Shown in pieces: positions 1 through 6,943 of a DNA stretch of 26,009 bases (position 1 is the stretch's first letter; the number at the start of each line of letters is the position of its first letter). The stretch is from a virus. Position numbers and translations under genes: made by a program. The notes below the pieces were generated by a model, which made no database searches, had not been told where the DNA came from, and saw only the letters and a program-made list of their open reading frames with translations. The stretch spans positions 1 through 26,009 of the IMG/VR virus record IMGVR_UViG_3300006101_000058; one strand, given 5' to 3'.

Positions 1-76
1 CATCCGCAGCTTCCTCGGTCAACAGTTCAATGTTGGCCTGAGTAAAGCTGAGATGTTCTTTGAGATAGCGTGCCAT
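1..76 (-). CDS. Partial N-terminus, probable prohead core protease (gp21-like)
   Basis: Only the first 25 codons are present; the gene runs off the left edge. The start ATG is at 74-76 and is preceded by an AAAAGG ribosome-binding-like stretch at a long spacing. The visible peptide starts MARYLKEHLSF and continues through a short acidic stretch ending LLTEEAAD. In T4-like phages the gene order is 20, 67, 68, 21, 22, 23, and this gene follows portal, a small basic protein and an acidic core protein on the same strand, so the gp21 slot is expected. An 'L-[TV]-E-E' lead-in to the protease domain is also typical of that family from memory. Too little is visible for catalytic residues. A scaffold protein is the alternative. 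Confidence 0.45.
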   Translation of the reverse strand, partial: MARYLKEHLSFTQANIELLTEEAAD

Positions 77-85
77 GTTGTTCAA

Positions 86-931
86 TTATCCTTTTGGAAA
101 AGGAGTTCTTGTGTTAGGATTGTGCTGATCAAACTTGGGCTTGGGTGCTGGCTCCAGTCTGCTGTTCTTGGTACCTTCGCCTGGATTGTTCTTGAACTTT
201 CTGGCATCGGCCACTTCGGTTGCTTTAGGCGCTGTACGTCCTTGTGCTTCGGCACCAGTTATCTTGACTGGACTGCCTTGCATGCCCTTGGCACCCGAGT
301 TGAACGCTGTTGGGCTCTTGTTGTTGGCACCATCATCGCCATGCTTGGGAGCAGGTACCTTGTCCAAGGTCACGTTTTCCATCATGCCCATGTTGTCATC
401 GGCAAATGCTTCAGTGTCGTCTTGAGCCAGTGCATCACCGCCCAGTTCGTCGCCTTCTTCGCCTTCGAGATCGCTGTGCATGCCGCCTTCTTCGCCGCCC
501 ATCATGCTTTCAAATTCGGCCATGAGTTCGTCCAGTTTGTCTTCAAGATCAATCACTCGATCTTCAATGTCGTGCTCGGTTTCGTTGCCGTCGTCGTGAT
601 CCTGTTCCATGTCATGGGTCATGTCTTCGCCATCTTCTTCGGCTTCGTCGTCAAACTCTTCGTCGTTTTCCATCATGCCGGATTCTTCGGTTTCGACGTC
701 GTCGATCAAATCGTCGCTGGCGTCGCCGCCCATGCTTTCGTCAAGATCTTCTTCTTCCTCGTCATCACACTCGCAAGGAGCTTTGTGACAGGTGTCGCAC
801 TGCTCATCTTCCATCAGGCTCTCATAAATCTCGCGTGATTTTTCTACCACGATGTCGTGGAAAAGCTCTTTGGCTTTGTCTTCTTCGTCGTTGATCACAT
901 ATTCAATCAACTGTTCAAATTTCGATGTCAT
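86..931 (-). CDS. Acidic prohead core protein, gp67-like, enlarged
   Basis: 281 residues. The first 45 residues form a helical opening (starting MTSKFEQLIEYVINDEEDKA) which resembles T4 gp67, an 80-residue acidic internal head-core protein. It is followed by a Cys-rich patch at about residues 45-54 (CDTCHKAPCEC), then about 130 residues dominated by Asp and Glu with repeated Met-Gly-Gly. The last 90 residues are basic, low-complexity, rich in Pro, Lys and Asn, and probably disordered. T4 gp67 shapes the prohead and is cut by gp21; this protein sits between portal and the probable gp21, matching that role. It is more than three times the T4 length. The start is well supported by AAGGAG six nt upstream of the ATG. 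The family assignment rests on position and composition rather than on a firm motif. Confidence 0.6.
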   Translation of the reverse strand: MTSKFEQLIEYVINDEEDKAKELFHDIVVEKSREIYESLMEDEQCDTCHKAPCECDDEEEEDLDESMGGDASDDLIDDVETEESGMMENDEEFDDEAEEDGEDMTHDMEQDHDDGNETEHDIEDRVIDLEDKLDELMAEFESMMGGEEGGMHSDLEGEEGDELGGDALAQDDTEAFADDNMGMMENVTLDKVPAPKHGDDGANNKSPTAFNSGAKGMQGSPVKITGAEAQGRTAPKATEVADARKFKNNPGEGTKNSRLEPAPKPKFDQHNPNTRTPFPKG

Positions 932-1034
932 AATATCTCCTTATAGATCGTATAGTACTTACTAGCTAGAGGAAATATTGGTAGTTTTAGGCCTCAAAAC
1001 TGGCCATTTTATGATACAGCCTGTTACAGATCTG

Positions 1035-1256
1035 TTACAGAGCTGGGGCCGCAGGAGCAGGTGCGTACTGCTGTTTGACCAGTTTGAGTTTTTCTTTGTA
1101 CTCGTAACTGCGTATATCGTTCATCTGGCGCAGTTTGTTGAGCTGGCGCAGAGTCAGACGAGTTTTACGCAGATCTTTCAGCGTGGGTTGGCTGTTGTCT
1201 TGACTGACGTCCTGATAGCCACCAGCGGCTCGATCGTATATTTCGTTGAGGTTCAT
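1035..1256 (-). CDS. Small basic protein between portal and head-core genes (gp68 position)
   Basis: 73 residues, beginning MNLNEIYDRAAGGYQD. The centre is a basic helical stretch (TLKDLRKTRLTLRQLNKLR) and the end is an Ala-Pro tail. A short basic protein of the form 'LTLRxLNKLR' occurs in this place in aquatic T4-like phages, where T4 carries gp67/gp68, so a head-core or scaffold role is likely. I chose the ATG at 1254-1256, seven nt after the portal stop. An in-frame ATG further upstream would overlap portal and has no ribosome-binding site. A perfect T4 late box TATAAATA ends only four nt before this ATG and no Shine-Dalgarno sequence fits between. Function is inferred from position only. 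Confidence 0.65.
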   Translation of the reverse strand: MNLNEIYDRAAGGYQDVSQDNSQPTLKDLRKTRLTLRQLNKLRQMNDIRSYEYKEKLKLVKQQYAPAPAAPAL

Positions 1257-1260
1257 GCTG

Positions 1261-1268
1261 TATTTATA
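1261..1268 (-). promoter_or_regulatory. Late-promoter box TATAAATA before the 73-residue head gene
   Basis: The minus strand reads TATAAATA, the exact T4 late consensus recognised by gp55-RNA polymerase, overlapping the portal stop codon. The ATG of the next gene begins after only four more bases (CAGC). With the usual T4 late spacing, transcription would start at or next to that ATG. It may be fortuitous because part of it lies in coding sequence, but the same arrangement recurs before portal and before the tape-measure-like gene. Confidence 0.5.
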
Positions 1269-3087
1269 TCGCCGGCACTCCGCCGCCACCACCGCCGGGT
1301 GCTGGGGGTGCTCCGGTTCCGGGTATCTGCCCGGCTGTGGCTAGATCTGCTCCAGGCTGTCCGGGGCCTGGCATGACTTCGGCTCCGGCCAGATCCTGAC
1401 CGGTCGTGATGTCACTTTCCATGCCAGCTGGAGTAATACCAATTGATCTAAGATCCTGCCCTTGTGTGGTGTCAATCTCAGGTTTGTCGCGTTCTTCTCT
1501 CCAGGTTATTTCGTTTTCCATGATCTCTTCTTCAGTCAGACCCAGGAAGCGTTTCATCATGAACCTTTTGCTCATGTACGGCAACTGTTCCAGCTGTGTA
1601 AATGCCGAGATACGGGCATTGTCCATTTCGGCCTGTCGATAGGTAGCAAAGTTCTGCGGTTCACAGAATCTAATGGTAAACAGCCCGGAATCAATATTGA
1701 AACCTCTCCAGTGCAGGAACATCTTGAACTCGTCGTCCAACTTTTGCATGATCAGATTCTGCAAGCGTTTGCAATACTGGTTGAATCTGTACTCCTGTAT
1801 CAAGGCCGTGCCCACTTTGCCGTCGGTGAATGCACGATCCGAATCGTCAGGACCGGTTGGCAAATAGCTAGAAGGCACACGCAATCCGCGAGCCATCTTG
1901 TTGTTGAAGTATTTGAGGTCGTCAATTTCACCCAGATTCTGGCCACCTGGCAAGGTGTCTACGCTGCTGCCGCGGCCGTCGGCTGTGACCGGAAAGTAAA
2001 AGTCTTCGTTGACTGCCAGCGGATTGTAGCTGGCATCCATCATGTTGGCGCCACCGCCGGTGTTGGTTGGAATACGTCGTTGATGCATTTCGTTCTTGAC
2101 TCGTTCCACAAACTGCATGGCCAAATGACTGGGCATGTTGCCCACGTCAATTTTGAATATGCGTCGCTCAGGCGCACGTTGCACACGATAGATCAAGACC
2201 GAATCTTCCAACAGTTCTTTCTGCTTGTAGACCTTGAATATGTTTTCCAAGATGCTTTGTCCAAACGGCCAAAAGAAATCCAGTCCTTCGTTGAGACTGA
2301 GATGTATCACGTGTCTGGCATCCAGACAAGTTTCGTTCATGGCCTGCGAAAATCTATTGTTGCCAGTACCGCCACCGGCTCCACCATAGCCACCGCCGTT
2401 GGGTGCAGTATAGTTGTTTTGTCCTGCACTGCCGGTAGCACGACTCACATAGTAATCCGATGTGGTCTTGGCTGCCATGCTCATGTTTTGGAAATTGGGG
2501 TTGATGTCTCTGATGATGTATTGCTCGGGTCGCTTGCCTTCGCTTTCGTTCACGATCACACGTGCCACCTTGACCATGTCCACCCAGTACATTTCAAATG
2601 TTTCTGGGTCGCGCACAAACACCTGATCGCCATACTTGATCACGTTGCGAAACAGCTTGAATATGCGCTGATCCAGCTTGTTGAGTTTGGTCCACTGTTG
2701 CAACTGTTTCTTGATGATGTCTATTTCGTGGTCAGTGGGCTTGTCGGTGAACTGTATGTCAAACGGTGTCTTGTTGTCGGCATTGACCTGCGTGCTGAAT
2801 TCAGCTATGATGTCCAAGCAAGCATTGACTTCACTGTCACAGTCCATGTTTTCGTACTGATTGTAGCGTTCAATACGGTTGGGATGCCCCGAATAAACTT
2901 CAGGCAAACGACTGGCATAGTTGCGATAGGCAAATTCATTGCCAGTGCCCGGAGTGTCGTAGCCGGCACCGTTTTGTTTGCCGTAGCCGGGCAGTCCAAA
3001 TTGATTGGATCCCGAGATCGGACTGAGTTGACCGCCTGTGCTGGCTACCTTGAAATACTTGCGCCAACCTTTGTTGTTTTCTGCCAT
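1264..3087 (-). CDS. 20: Portal vertex protein gp20
   Basis: 607 residues. It forms the dodecameric channel at the unique head vertex through which DNA is packaged and to which the neck attaches. Recognised from family blocks: 'SRLPEVYSGHPNRIERY' near residue 60 followed by 'MDCDSEVNACLDIIAEF', and 'GEIDDLKYFNNKMARGLRVP' in the clip/stem region around residue 385. The C-terminal 60 residues are Gly/Pro-rich low complexity (GAPPAPGGGGGGVPAI). T4 gp20 has 524 residues; this one is longer at both ends, with an extra Gly/Asn-rich loop near residues 225-245 (GGGYGGAGGGTGNN). The start follows a late-type box and has no clear Shine-Dalgarno. It lies between the tape-measure-like gene and small head-core genes. 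Confidence 0.93.
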   Translation of the reverse strand: MAENNKGWRKYFKVASTGGQLSPISGSNQFGLPGYGKQNGAGYDTPGTGNEFAYRNYASRLPEVYSGHPNRIERYNQYENMDCDSEVNACLDIIAEFSTQVNADNKTPFDIQFTDKPTDHEIDIIKKQLQQWTKLNKLDQRIFKLFRNVIKYGDQVFVRDPETFEMYWVDMVKVARVIVNESEGKRPEQYIIRDINPNFQNMSMAAKTTSDYYVSRATGSAGQNNYTAPNGGGYGGAGGGTGNNRFSQAMNETCLDARHVIHLSLNEGLDFFWPFGQSILENIFKVYKQKELLEDSVLIYRVQRAPERRIFKIDVGNMPSHLAMQFVERVKNEMHQRRIPTNTGGGANMMDASYNPLAVNEDFYFPVTADGRGSSVDTLPGGQNLGEIDDLKYFNNKMARGLRVPSSYLPTGPDDSDRAFTDGKVGTALIQEYRFNQYCKRLQNLIMQKLDDEFKMFLHWRGFNIDSGLFTIRFCEPQNFATYRQAEMDNARISAFTQLEQLPYMSKRFMMKRFLGLTEEEIMENEITWREERDKPEIDTTQGQDLRSIGITPAGMESDITTGQDLAGAEVMPGPGQPGADLATAGQIPGTGAPPAPGGGGGGVPAI

Positions 3088-3094
3088 AGTCTAG

Positions 3095-3102
3095 TATTTA
3101 TG
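3095..3102 (-). promoter_or_regulatory. Late-promoter-like box CATAAATA before portal
   Basis: The minus strand reads CATAAATA, seven of eight positions of the T4 late consensus. It lies in the gap between the tape-measure-like stop and the portal ATG, ending seven nt before that ATG. No ribosome-binding sequence lies between them. Confidence 0.5.
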
Positions 3103-3105
3103 GAC

Positions 3106-5433
3106 TCAATGACTCTGTTGCAATATCTTTTGACTGACGTTTACTTGGTTCTTCATCACTGTGATCAACTGGTCCAGTTTGTCCAGTTGCATGGACATGA
3201 TTGCTTGATTGTTGTTGTCCTGTAGTGCCTGCACCATTTGATCCAGTTTTGACATCTGCTGGGTCATCATGCTAGTGGCCGGTTGATCGGCTGTGTCTGA
3301 CCGCATGCGATCGGGTGTGATTGTAAGCTGTTCAGTGCCGTGCATGGTGATGTCGGGCTTGTATCCACTGACCGGCCCTGACAGCTGGCCATCAAATCCG
3401 TTGGCACCCCGTATCGACGGGCCCGTCGATCCGTTTTTTAAAATTTGATCCATCACAGCTGATTCACTATTGTTCATGCCAACTTTAGGACCGGCAGGAG
3501 CATCGCTCGCGGGCATGGTAGGACCGTTATTCTTTGATGGGGTGTTAGCTGTTGTTGGCGATGTTGAACTAGCTACTTGCGTGATTGTGCCAACTCTTCC
3601 GCCTTCAACTTTTTTCATCGCATCTAAAAATCTGCCTTGTTCTTCTCTGGACATATCAACATAGCGTTTGCTCATGTCCAGATTTGCCATCTTGGCCACA
3701 TTTTTAATATACGATCCTGAATCATTTTCGTTGGGCGGGGCCCATTTTTTTATAGCATCGGCTGCTGACAATTTGCTATAAAGGTCGCCTTTTAACAAAG
3801 CATCAGCGGCTCTACGACCCATCTCTTCTGAAGGAAATATAGCAAATCTACCATCACTGCCAATGGCTCCCATTTTAATGGCAAAATCTCCGTACTCGAT
3901 ATCGCCAGGGTTGTTGCTTCTCCAATTGCGATCGCCCCCGCTACGCATTTCCCCATTGGAATACGTGATAGTAGGCGATCCAGTTGCAGTTTTTCCAACA
4001 GAAGCTGGACCTTTGGCGTCCTTGCCACCGCTGAAAAAGTCACCCACTTTGTCCCAAAACCCTTTGCTACCTTCGGCGGCCTGGTCTGTGATTCCAGCCA
4101 ATTTGGCCATGGCCTTGGTAGCTGGCCCTACGCCGTCGTTGATCATGCTTTGCAGTGCATCTCTGGTCTTGAGTTGTTTTTCTCTAAGAGACACAGCCGC
4201 ATCTGTGGTACTGTCAGTGACTTCGGTTGATTTTTCAGCTGCAGCAGCTGATTCAGTCCAGTTTTTGCTGTTTAGCTTGATTATGTCACGGTAAGGGCCT
4301 GCAAAATCAGACAGGTTGTTCATGCGAGCTTGACCTTTGAAGTTGTCAAGGGCAGCACCTGCGGGTTTTAATGCATCCATGAACTGGCCCATGTTCATGG
4401 TGCCGTTTTTCACTTGATTTATCATTTCCATGAGTCGTCCGCCCGACAGCTGGAACAACTGGTTCTGTTCTTTGCTTCCAGTAAACATACCGGTCACACT
4501 TTCAGCAAACGCACGAGCCTTGGCGCCAGTAGGGTCCACGCTCATCAAGGAATTGAAGATTTTTTGCAATTCTTCGCCTTTTTCGCCCATGTCGCTGACT
4601 GTGACTGCAAACGAATCCACAGCCTGGGCTGCTTCACGTTGCTGTTCCAATTCTTCACGCTGTTGGCCAGTCAATCTGGTAAGGCCTTCCATCTCTTTGA
4701 GATAGGCCACAGCACCCTGTGTGAGCTCGGCCTGTGTTTTGCCCTGGCCCTGACCCAGCATGGTTATCTGTTTGTAGTATCCTGCAATGGCACGATTTTG
4801 ATTGTCAACATTGAGCCCCATCTTTTGGAACGTGTCTTGCAGACCGGTATTTTTAAAATCTTCGGCTGTTTTGGCCATGGCCGCGGTGCCTTGTGCCACT
4901 GTGCCACCAAACAGAGCCAGACTCTTGGCATTGGCCTGCAACAATGCAGTCATCTGATCCAGCTCGCCGATGCCGTAGCTGAATTTCTGCATGGTATCAA
5001 ACACATCGCTCATGCCATTGGCAGTGCCTTGACCAAATCTGGTCAGATCCTGATAGCTCTTGAACAGAGCATCCGATTGCTTGTTGGCTTCCTGAGCATA
5101 TCTGGCTGCAGCCGTAGCGGCCAGACCCAAAGCCCGGCCCACAAACGGTATCCGAGCGAGCAGGTCGCTCATGACCTTGGCTGTTGCTCCAATGCCGTCG
5201 TTGAACACTGCGGCACCTTGCGCACCGTCTTTGAGATTTTCTGCGTATTTGAGTGCCGACGATCCTAGGTCTGAAAAACTCTTGTTGAGCTGGGCTGTGT
5301 AGTTTTTGACACCAATTGTGGCATCTTTCATCTGCCTTGACAGTTCGGCCGTGATCGGTGTGCCTGTTTCGATAGCTCGATTGTAGGTGTCAAATATTTC
5401 TTTGATTTCTTCAGCGGTGTATAGATCGGCCAT
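3106..5433 (-). CDS. Tape-measure-like tail protein with a peptidoglycan-hydrolase-like segment
   Basis: 775 residues, mostly predicted helix. Residues 1-300 are rich in Ala, Gln, Lys and Glu with heptad-like coiled-coil stretches and one hydrophobic segment near residues 90-110 (IPFVGRALGLAATAAA), as in tail tape-measure proteins. At about residues 500-545 there is the motif 'NWRSNNPGDIEYG' followed by 'GRFAIFPSEEMGRRAADALL'. This 'N-NPGxIxYG ... FAxFPS' pattern is known from phage structural proteins linked to peptidoglycan hydrolysis (PRD1 P5-type annotations). The C-terminus (last 60 residues) is again coiled coil, 'MSKLDQMVQALQDNNNQ'. The tape would lie in the tail tube and be delivered first into the envelope, where a wall-cutting segment makes sense. 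Divergent to the gp26-like pair. It does not resemble T4 gp29 closely, so the role is inferred. Confidence 0.6.
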   Translation of the reverse strand: MADLYTAEEIKEIFDTYNRAIETGTPITAELSRQMKDATIGVKNYTAQLNKSFSDLGSSALKYAENLKDGAQGAAVFNDGIGATAKVMSDLLARIPFVGRALGLAATAAARYAQEANKQSDALFKSYQDLTRFGQGTANGMSDVFDTMQKFSYGIGELDQMTALLQANAKSLALFGGTVAQGTAAMAKTAEDFKNTGLQDTFQKMGLNVDNQNRAIAGYYKQITMLGQGQGKTQAELTQGAVAYLKEMEGLTRLTGQQREELEQQREAAQAVDSFAVTVSDMGEKGEELQKIFNSLMSVDPTGAKARAFAESVTGMFTGSKEQNQLFQLSGGRLMEMINQVKNGTMNMGQFMDALKPAGAALDNFKGQARMNNLSDFAGPYRDIIKLNSKNWTESAAAAEKSTEVTDSTTDAAVSLREKQLKTRDALQSMINDGVGPATKAMAKLAGITDQAAEGSKGFWDKVGDFFSGGKDAKGPASVGKTATGSPTITYSNGEMRSGGDRNWRSNNPGDIEYGDFAIKMGAIGSDGRFAIFPSEEMGRRAADALLKGDLYSKLSAADAIKKWAPPNENDSGSYIKNVAKMANLDMSKRYVDMSREEQGRFLDAMKKVEGGRVGTITQVASSTSPTTANTPSKNNGPTMPASDAPAGPKVGMNNSESAVMDQILKNGSTGPSIRGANGFDGQLSGPVSGYKPDITMHGTEQLTITPDRMRSDTADQPATSMMTQQMSKLDQMVQALQDNNNQAIMSMQLDKLDQLITVMKNQVNVSQKILQQSH

Positions 5434-5438
5434 AATTA

Positions 5439-5446
5439 TATTTATC
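5439..5446 (-). promoter_or_regulatory. Late-promoter-like box GATAAATA before the tape-measure-like gene
   Basis: The minus strand reads GATAAATA, five nt before the ATG at 5431-5433. The 23-bp gap to the divergent gp26-like gene is short, so the minus-strand promoter and the plus-strand ribosome-binding site (GAGGAAAATC before 5457) overlap. Confidence 0.5.
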
Positions 5447-5456
5447 GAGGAAAATC

Positions 5457-6305
5457 ATGAGCCAAACTAACCCACTAAAACAGTATTTCCGCCAACCAGC
5501 AGTGTACATACGCTTGCCCAGCAACGGACGATTTTATCCACCCGGTGCCCTGAATCCCAGTGTCACCGGCGAATATCCAGTATATCCCATGACTGCCATA
5601 GACGAAATAACCTATCGTACTCCAGACAGCCTGTTCAACGGACAATCCACAGTGAACGTGATCAAGAGTTGCATGCCCGACATTATAGATGCCTGGGCTA
5701 TTCCGGCCACGGACATGGATGCTATCTTGGCTGCCATACGCATGGCCAGCTACGGGCACGAAATGGAATTTGGCAGCACCTGCCCCAGTTGCCGGGCCCA
5801 GTCAGACCGTGCAATAGATCTTAGATCTGTGCTGGAAAGCCTCACAGCCGGCGACTACGACAGCAGCGTGCAGTCAGGCGACATGGAGATATTTTTCCGT
5901 CCCATGAGCTACAAGAATCTCAGCGATAACAATCGCATGCAGTACGAAAATCAAAAGCTGTTACAGATGATGCCAGATCTGTCAGATTCCGAGCAGATCA
6001 ACGAAGCCAAAATCACAGCAGTCAGCGATGCCTTGAAAAAGATAACCGAAGTCACGGTGCATGCCTTGGCCCAGAGCATTGCCGCAGTCAAGACCCCCAC
6101 AGCCATGGTACACGAACCTGAATACATTGAAGAAATGCTCAAAAACTGTGATCGTCGACTGTTTGCGCAGATACGCGATCATGCGATTGACCTAAAATCG
6201 CAGTCAGAAATGCAGCCCATGCAATTGACCTGCGACGAGTGCAATCATGTGTATCAACAGCAACTGACTCTGGACATGTCGAGTTTTTTCGATCGCGCCT
6301 CCTGA
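5457..6305 (+). CDS. 26: gp26-like baseplate/tail assembly protein (probable tail chaperone, zero-frame product)
   Basis: 282 residues. The N-terminal half carries the blocks typical of T4-like gp26 base-plate family proteins: 'LPSNGRFYPPG' near residue 20, 'PVYPMTAIDEITYRTPD' near residue 41, and 'AAIRMASYGHEMEF' near residue 92. Two CxxC pairs (C109/C112 and C259/C262) could hold a zinc ion. T4 gp26 is shorter (about 208 residues). The start has GAGG eight nt upstream. Four codons before the stop, the codons read T TTT TTC (6284-6290), a canonical -1 slippery heptamer. The overlapping -1 frame continues for 76 codons, so a longer product is likely. The gene lies next to the tape-measure-like gene, as tail chaperone pairs do. 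Confidence 0.8.
   Translation: MSQTNPLKQYFRQPAVYIRLPSNGRFYPPGALNPSVTGEYPVYPMTAIDEITYRTPDSLFNGQSTVNVIKSCMPDIIDAWAIPATDMDAILAAIRMASYGHEMEFGSTCPSCRAQSDRAIDLRSVLESLTAGDYDSSVQSGDMEIFFRPMSYKNLSDNNRMQYENQKLLQMMPDLSDSEQINEAKITAVSDALKKITEVTVHALAQSIAAVKTPTAMVHEPEYIEEMLKNCDRRLFAQIRDHAIDLKSQSEMQPMQLTCDECNHVYQQQLTLDMSSFFDRAS
6284..6290 (+). promoter_or_regulatory. Candidate programmed -1 ribosomal frameshift site, T TTT TTC
   Basis: In the zero frame of the gp26-like gene the bases 6284-6290 read T TTT TTC, matching the X XXY YYZ rule. The zero frame stops at 6303-6305, four codons later. A -1 slip after TTC leads into the frame that stops at 6518-6520. The predicted fusion has 278 gp26-like residues plus 76 more (354 total). 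Position and direction match the lambda G/GT arrangement. Confidence 0.6.
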
Positions 6306-6520
6306 TCTCGGACTCTGAACAGATCGGGCTCATGGTAGACGATATGGAAAAAGAGTGCAACAAGATCAGACAAGAGGCTTTCCAGCTCAGTTGGTACATG
6401 CGTGGCGGGCTCAGCTACGAACATGCCCTGCAACTCAGTGCCAGCGAACGAGTGTTGATCAATCAGCTGATCAAGGACAATTTGGAAACTACCAAAAAGT
6501 CAGGACTGCCTTTCTTTTAA
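6290..6520 (+). CDS. gp51-like C-terminal extension reached by -1 frameshift (or internal start at 6332)
   Basis: 76 codons in the -1 frame relative to the gp26-like gene. The conserved-looking part is 'MEKECNKIRQEAFQLSWYMRGG' (split here: MEKECNKIR, then QEAFQLSWYMRGG), then a helix and the end 'KKSGLPFF'. Small proteins of this shape follow gp26 in other T4-like phages, where they are called gp51 or baseplate hub assembly protein. If translated separately the best start is ATG at 6332, giving 62 residues, but it lacks a recognisable ribosome-binding site. That absence, the slippery heptamer upstream and the correct frame all favour production as an extension of the gp26-like protein. Both modes could operate. 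Confidence 0.65.
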   Translation, partial: RSRLLISDSEQIGLMVDDMEKECNKIRQEAFQLSWYMRGGLSYEHALQLSASERVLINQLIKDNLETTKKSGLPFF

Positions 6521-6943
6521 AGAACCTGTTGTTTCATTTCAAGATCTCTAACGAGATCTGTTGCTTTCGCTGTGCTCAGCAACTGTGTTCTTCTCTTGCA
6601 TTATCCAGATTATGCGGTCACAATTCACCGTATTCACGGTGAACTGACTTCTACATTATCCGAGTTGTAGCTGTCATTTACGATAAAGAGATTCGTTTTC
6701 ACGACGGAGGCGGTTGACCGGTACCCCCTACTCTAGCTTCACATATCAACGGAACCCTAGTGACCCAATCGTAAATCCAAGTCCTATGGGCATGAGTTGT
6801 GTCTTTTTCACAGAGCTCAAATCCTTTGTTGCCTTAAGTTAGCAATTGCCTTTGACACCCGAGCGAACCTAGGTCCATTCTATCCGAGCCGATACTGTCG
6901 GCCCTCAACGGGGATCGAGCTACCTCGATCAAACACAGTCGGT
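6521..6943. other. Gene-free convergent gap rich in hairpins
   Basis: 423 bp between the gp51-like stop and the GIY-YIG stop, with no convincing gene on either strand. It holds several perfect inverted repeats: AGATCTC-TAAC-GAGATCT (6542-6559), GTTGCT/AGCAAC (6560-6583), TTCACCG-6nt-CGGTGAA (6624-6643), GCCGA/TCGGC (6888-6902) and GATCGAG-CTAC-CTCGATC (6913-6930). A longer-range 9-bp pair, ATTTACGAT (6676-6684) with ATCGTAAAT (6768-6776), encloses 83 nt. The hairpins lack the T-run of simple terminators. A structured RNA, 3' UTR stability elements, or decayed coding sequence are possible. No tRNA cloverleaf could be built. Confidence 0.6.

Noticed and set aside
53-838. 261-codon plus-strand frame across the acidic core gene
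   Set aside because: Phe/Val/His-rich product arises from the complement of Asp/Glu codons; the minus-strand gene has AAGGAG and the right neighbours.
978-1005. AGTTTT...AAAACT hairpin upstream of the acidic core gene as a terminator
   Set aside because: Stem is short, loop GC-rich, and no T-run follows on either strand; the genes are probably co-transcribed.
1021-1040. CTGTTACAG repeated twice with a 2-bp gap at the end of the 73-residue gene
   Set aside because: Only two 9-nt copies, partly coding; not enough to call an operator or attachment site.
1462-3225. 587-codon open frame antisense to portal
   Set aside because: It is the mirror of a strongly conserved portal gene, its peptide is Val/His/Phe-rich without domains, and no start signal precedes it; codon bias of the portal gene explains the opening.
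4414-5268. 284-codon plus-strand frame antisense to the tape-measure-like gene
   Set aside because: His/Phe/Leu-rich shadow of a helical Gln/Ala-rich protein, no start signal.
6521-6943. tRNA, tmRNA or group I intron in the hairpin-rich gap
   Set aside because: No cloverleaf with a proper T-arm could be drawn on either strand, no intron core elements are convincing, and the flanking genes end intact.
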